DNA of 6,194 bases from Kiritimatiellia bacterium. GTDB taxonomy: Bacteria; Verrucomicrobiota; Kiritimatiellia; UBA8416; SLMC01. Below, piece after piece: positions 5,318 to 6,194 of this stretch; position 1 is the stretch's first letter, and each line of letters opens with the position of its first letter. The translations under genes were made by a program, and so were the position numbers. The stretch is taken from NCBI GenBank assembly GCA_007133745.1, contig SLMC01000034.1, positions 1 to 6,194 of the forward strand, in the 5' to 3' direction. The notes below the pieces were generated by a model. It searched no databases. It was given only the letters and a program-made list of their open reading frames with translations, and was not told the DNA's origin.

Positions 5318-5321
5318 AGGG
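5318..5321 (+). promoter_or_regulatory. weak ribosome binding site of the zinc-ribbon bactofilin gene
   Basis: AGGG lies 4 nt before the ATG at 5326, inside a G-rich run starting at 5312. Its layout resembles the first bactofilin's site (G-run, AGG, then GTC before ATG). The nearby hairpin at 5292-5311 could affect access. Confidence 0.5.
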
Positions 5322-5325
5322 CGTC

Positions 5326-6144
5326 ATGGCGGATGGCGATCGCGCCAATATGATCGACGGATTCGCGTCCGTGCAGGCGGTGCGTCGCGCCAAGCCGCGA
5401 GGCGAGGACCCGAAATACGCGCCGTCGCGGTCGCGTTTGCCTGGGTCCGGAAAAAAAGCGCCTGCCAAAAAAAGCGGGGCGCCAGCCCCGCATGTCGGTC
5501 GTACGGCGCTGCCGCCCCGCTTCGACATTTTGTGCTATGCATGCGGGTATCGGTTTGTGCTGACCGGCCGGATGGGGGACAGCGTGCTCTGTTCCAAGTG
5601 TCGGGAAGCGCTGTTGACGAAGGATTATACGCTGGATCGGCCATGGTCGGAACCGGTCAAAACCGTTGGGACGGTTGTCGTGGCGCCGGGCGCCGTATTG
5701 AGCGCCGTGAAAATTGTGGCGCGACGGGTACGGGTAGCGGCCGATACGGGTCAGGCGGAGATCGAGTGCCAGGATTTGGAGATGGATAAAGGCGGAACGC
5801 TCGACTTGGGGCGTGCGACGTTTCGGGATTTGTTTGTTGGCGAAAAGGCGCGTTGCTCGTTCAGTCGGGTTGTGGCGTGCCGGAAAATCGAGGTGCGGGG
5901 ACGGCTGACAGCCAAAGTGCGCGCCGAAGAGAGCGTGTCGATTCGAGTTGGCGGCATGGTGCGGGGCGAGATCGTTACGCCCCGCCTCGCCGTCGAAGAC
6001 GGCGCCGGTCTTAGCGCGCGGCTTGCCATTGGAACGGAATCTCGAAACGTCAAATCGGAGGCGACTGCCGCCAAGCGCAAAACGGGTGTTGGCGTAACGC
6101 AGGAGCGTCCGCGCAAGGCTGTCCGGGGCAAAGCGCGGAAATAA
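5326..6144 (+). CDS. zinc-ribbon protein with degenerate bactofilin-like domain
   Basis: This 272-aa protein has three parts. Residues 1-60 are basic and low-complexity, with KK and PRG stretches. Residues 68-96 form a zinc ribbon, with C70/C73 and C89/C92 as two CxxC knuckles. From about 110 to 236 there is a beta-rich ladder of the bactofilin type, for example GTVVVAPGAVLSAVKIVARRV and the clearer RVGGMVRGEIVTPRLAVEDGA, which parallels NGDIKSKRLTVEDGV in the neighbouring bactofilin. The tail at 247-272 is very rich in Lys and Arg. From memory, zinc-ribbon bactofilins occur in PVC-group bacteria. It could co-polymerise with or decorate the first bactofilin, and the basic ends could bind nucleic acid or membrane lipids; both are inference. 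The start at 5326 has a weak AGGG site. The gene ends at TAA, and the last 50 bp of the window hold nothing recognisable. Confidence 0.85.
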   Translation: MADGDRANMIDGFASVQAVRRAKPRGEDPKYAPSRSRLPGSGKKAPAKKSGAPAPHVGRTALPPRFDILCYACGYRFVLTGRMGDSVLCSKCREALLTKDYTLDRPWSEPVKTVGTVVVAPGAVLSAVKIVARRVRVAADTGQAEIECQDLEMDKGGTLDLGRATFRDLFVGEKARCSFSRVVACRKIEVRGRLTAKVRAEESVSIRVGGMVRGEIVTPRLAVEDGAGLSARLAIGTESRNVKSEATAAKRKTGVGVTQERPRKAVRGKARK

Positions 6145-6194
6145 GCCGCTTTCGATTAATGAACGAGTGTTCGTGCGTTCGCCTGTTCCTGAGC

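Noticed and set aside
6145..6194. A small gene or terminator after the last gene
   Set aside because: Only 50 bp remain; a 4-bp inverted repeat (ACGA/TCGT) is too short to support a call.

Overview
The window looks like bacterial chromosome from a GC-rich, probably Gram-negative, uncultured-type lineage. It carries a putative lipoprotein, two bactofilin-family proteins (one with an N-terminal zinc ribbon) and a very small AURKAIP1/COX24-type ribosomal protein gene. It also has long intergenic arrays of 7- and 8-bp repeats. From memory, zinc-ribbon bactofilins and this style of repeat-filled spacer suit the PVC superphylum or Hydrogenedentota-like bacteria. That placement is an inference without a database check.

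Left two thirds, minus strand: a tight gene run reads from about 4134 down to 1191. The order is hisG (first step of histidine synthesis), a 29-codon basic protein of the mS38/bS22 (COX24) type, a TPR-repeat putative lipoprotein, and thiD (thiamine pyrimidine kinase). The gaps are 23 bp and 7 bp, and the last pair overlap by 11 bp, so they probably form one operon, although the functions are unrelated (housekeeping metabolism, ribosome, envelope). After a 185-bp spacer with a strand-switching octamer array and a GC hairpin, a radical SAM/SPASM gene reads leftward off the window edge.

Right third, plus strand: two bactofilin-family genes follow a divergent 264-bp spacer. The first is a short canonical bactofilin. 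The second has a CxxC...CxxC zinc ribbon fused to a degenerate bactofilin-like beta domain with basic ends. Together they may form or decorate a cytoskeletal scaffold, which is an inference from family membership.

The 477-bp gap between the bactofilins is the most unusual part. It contains a G-rich heptamer array, a ~200-bp AT-richer fold-back element with 11-bp perfect ends, a second heptamer array that switches strand at a perfect palindrome, a third short heptamer repeat, and a GC hairpin just before the next gene. The same hairpin consensus, with a compensatory stem change, sits just before the radical SAM gene 4 kb away, also next to a strand-switching array. The order array, hairpin, gene start is therefore seen twice in the window.
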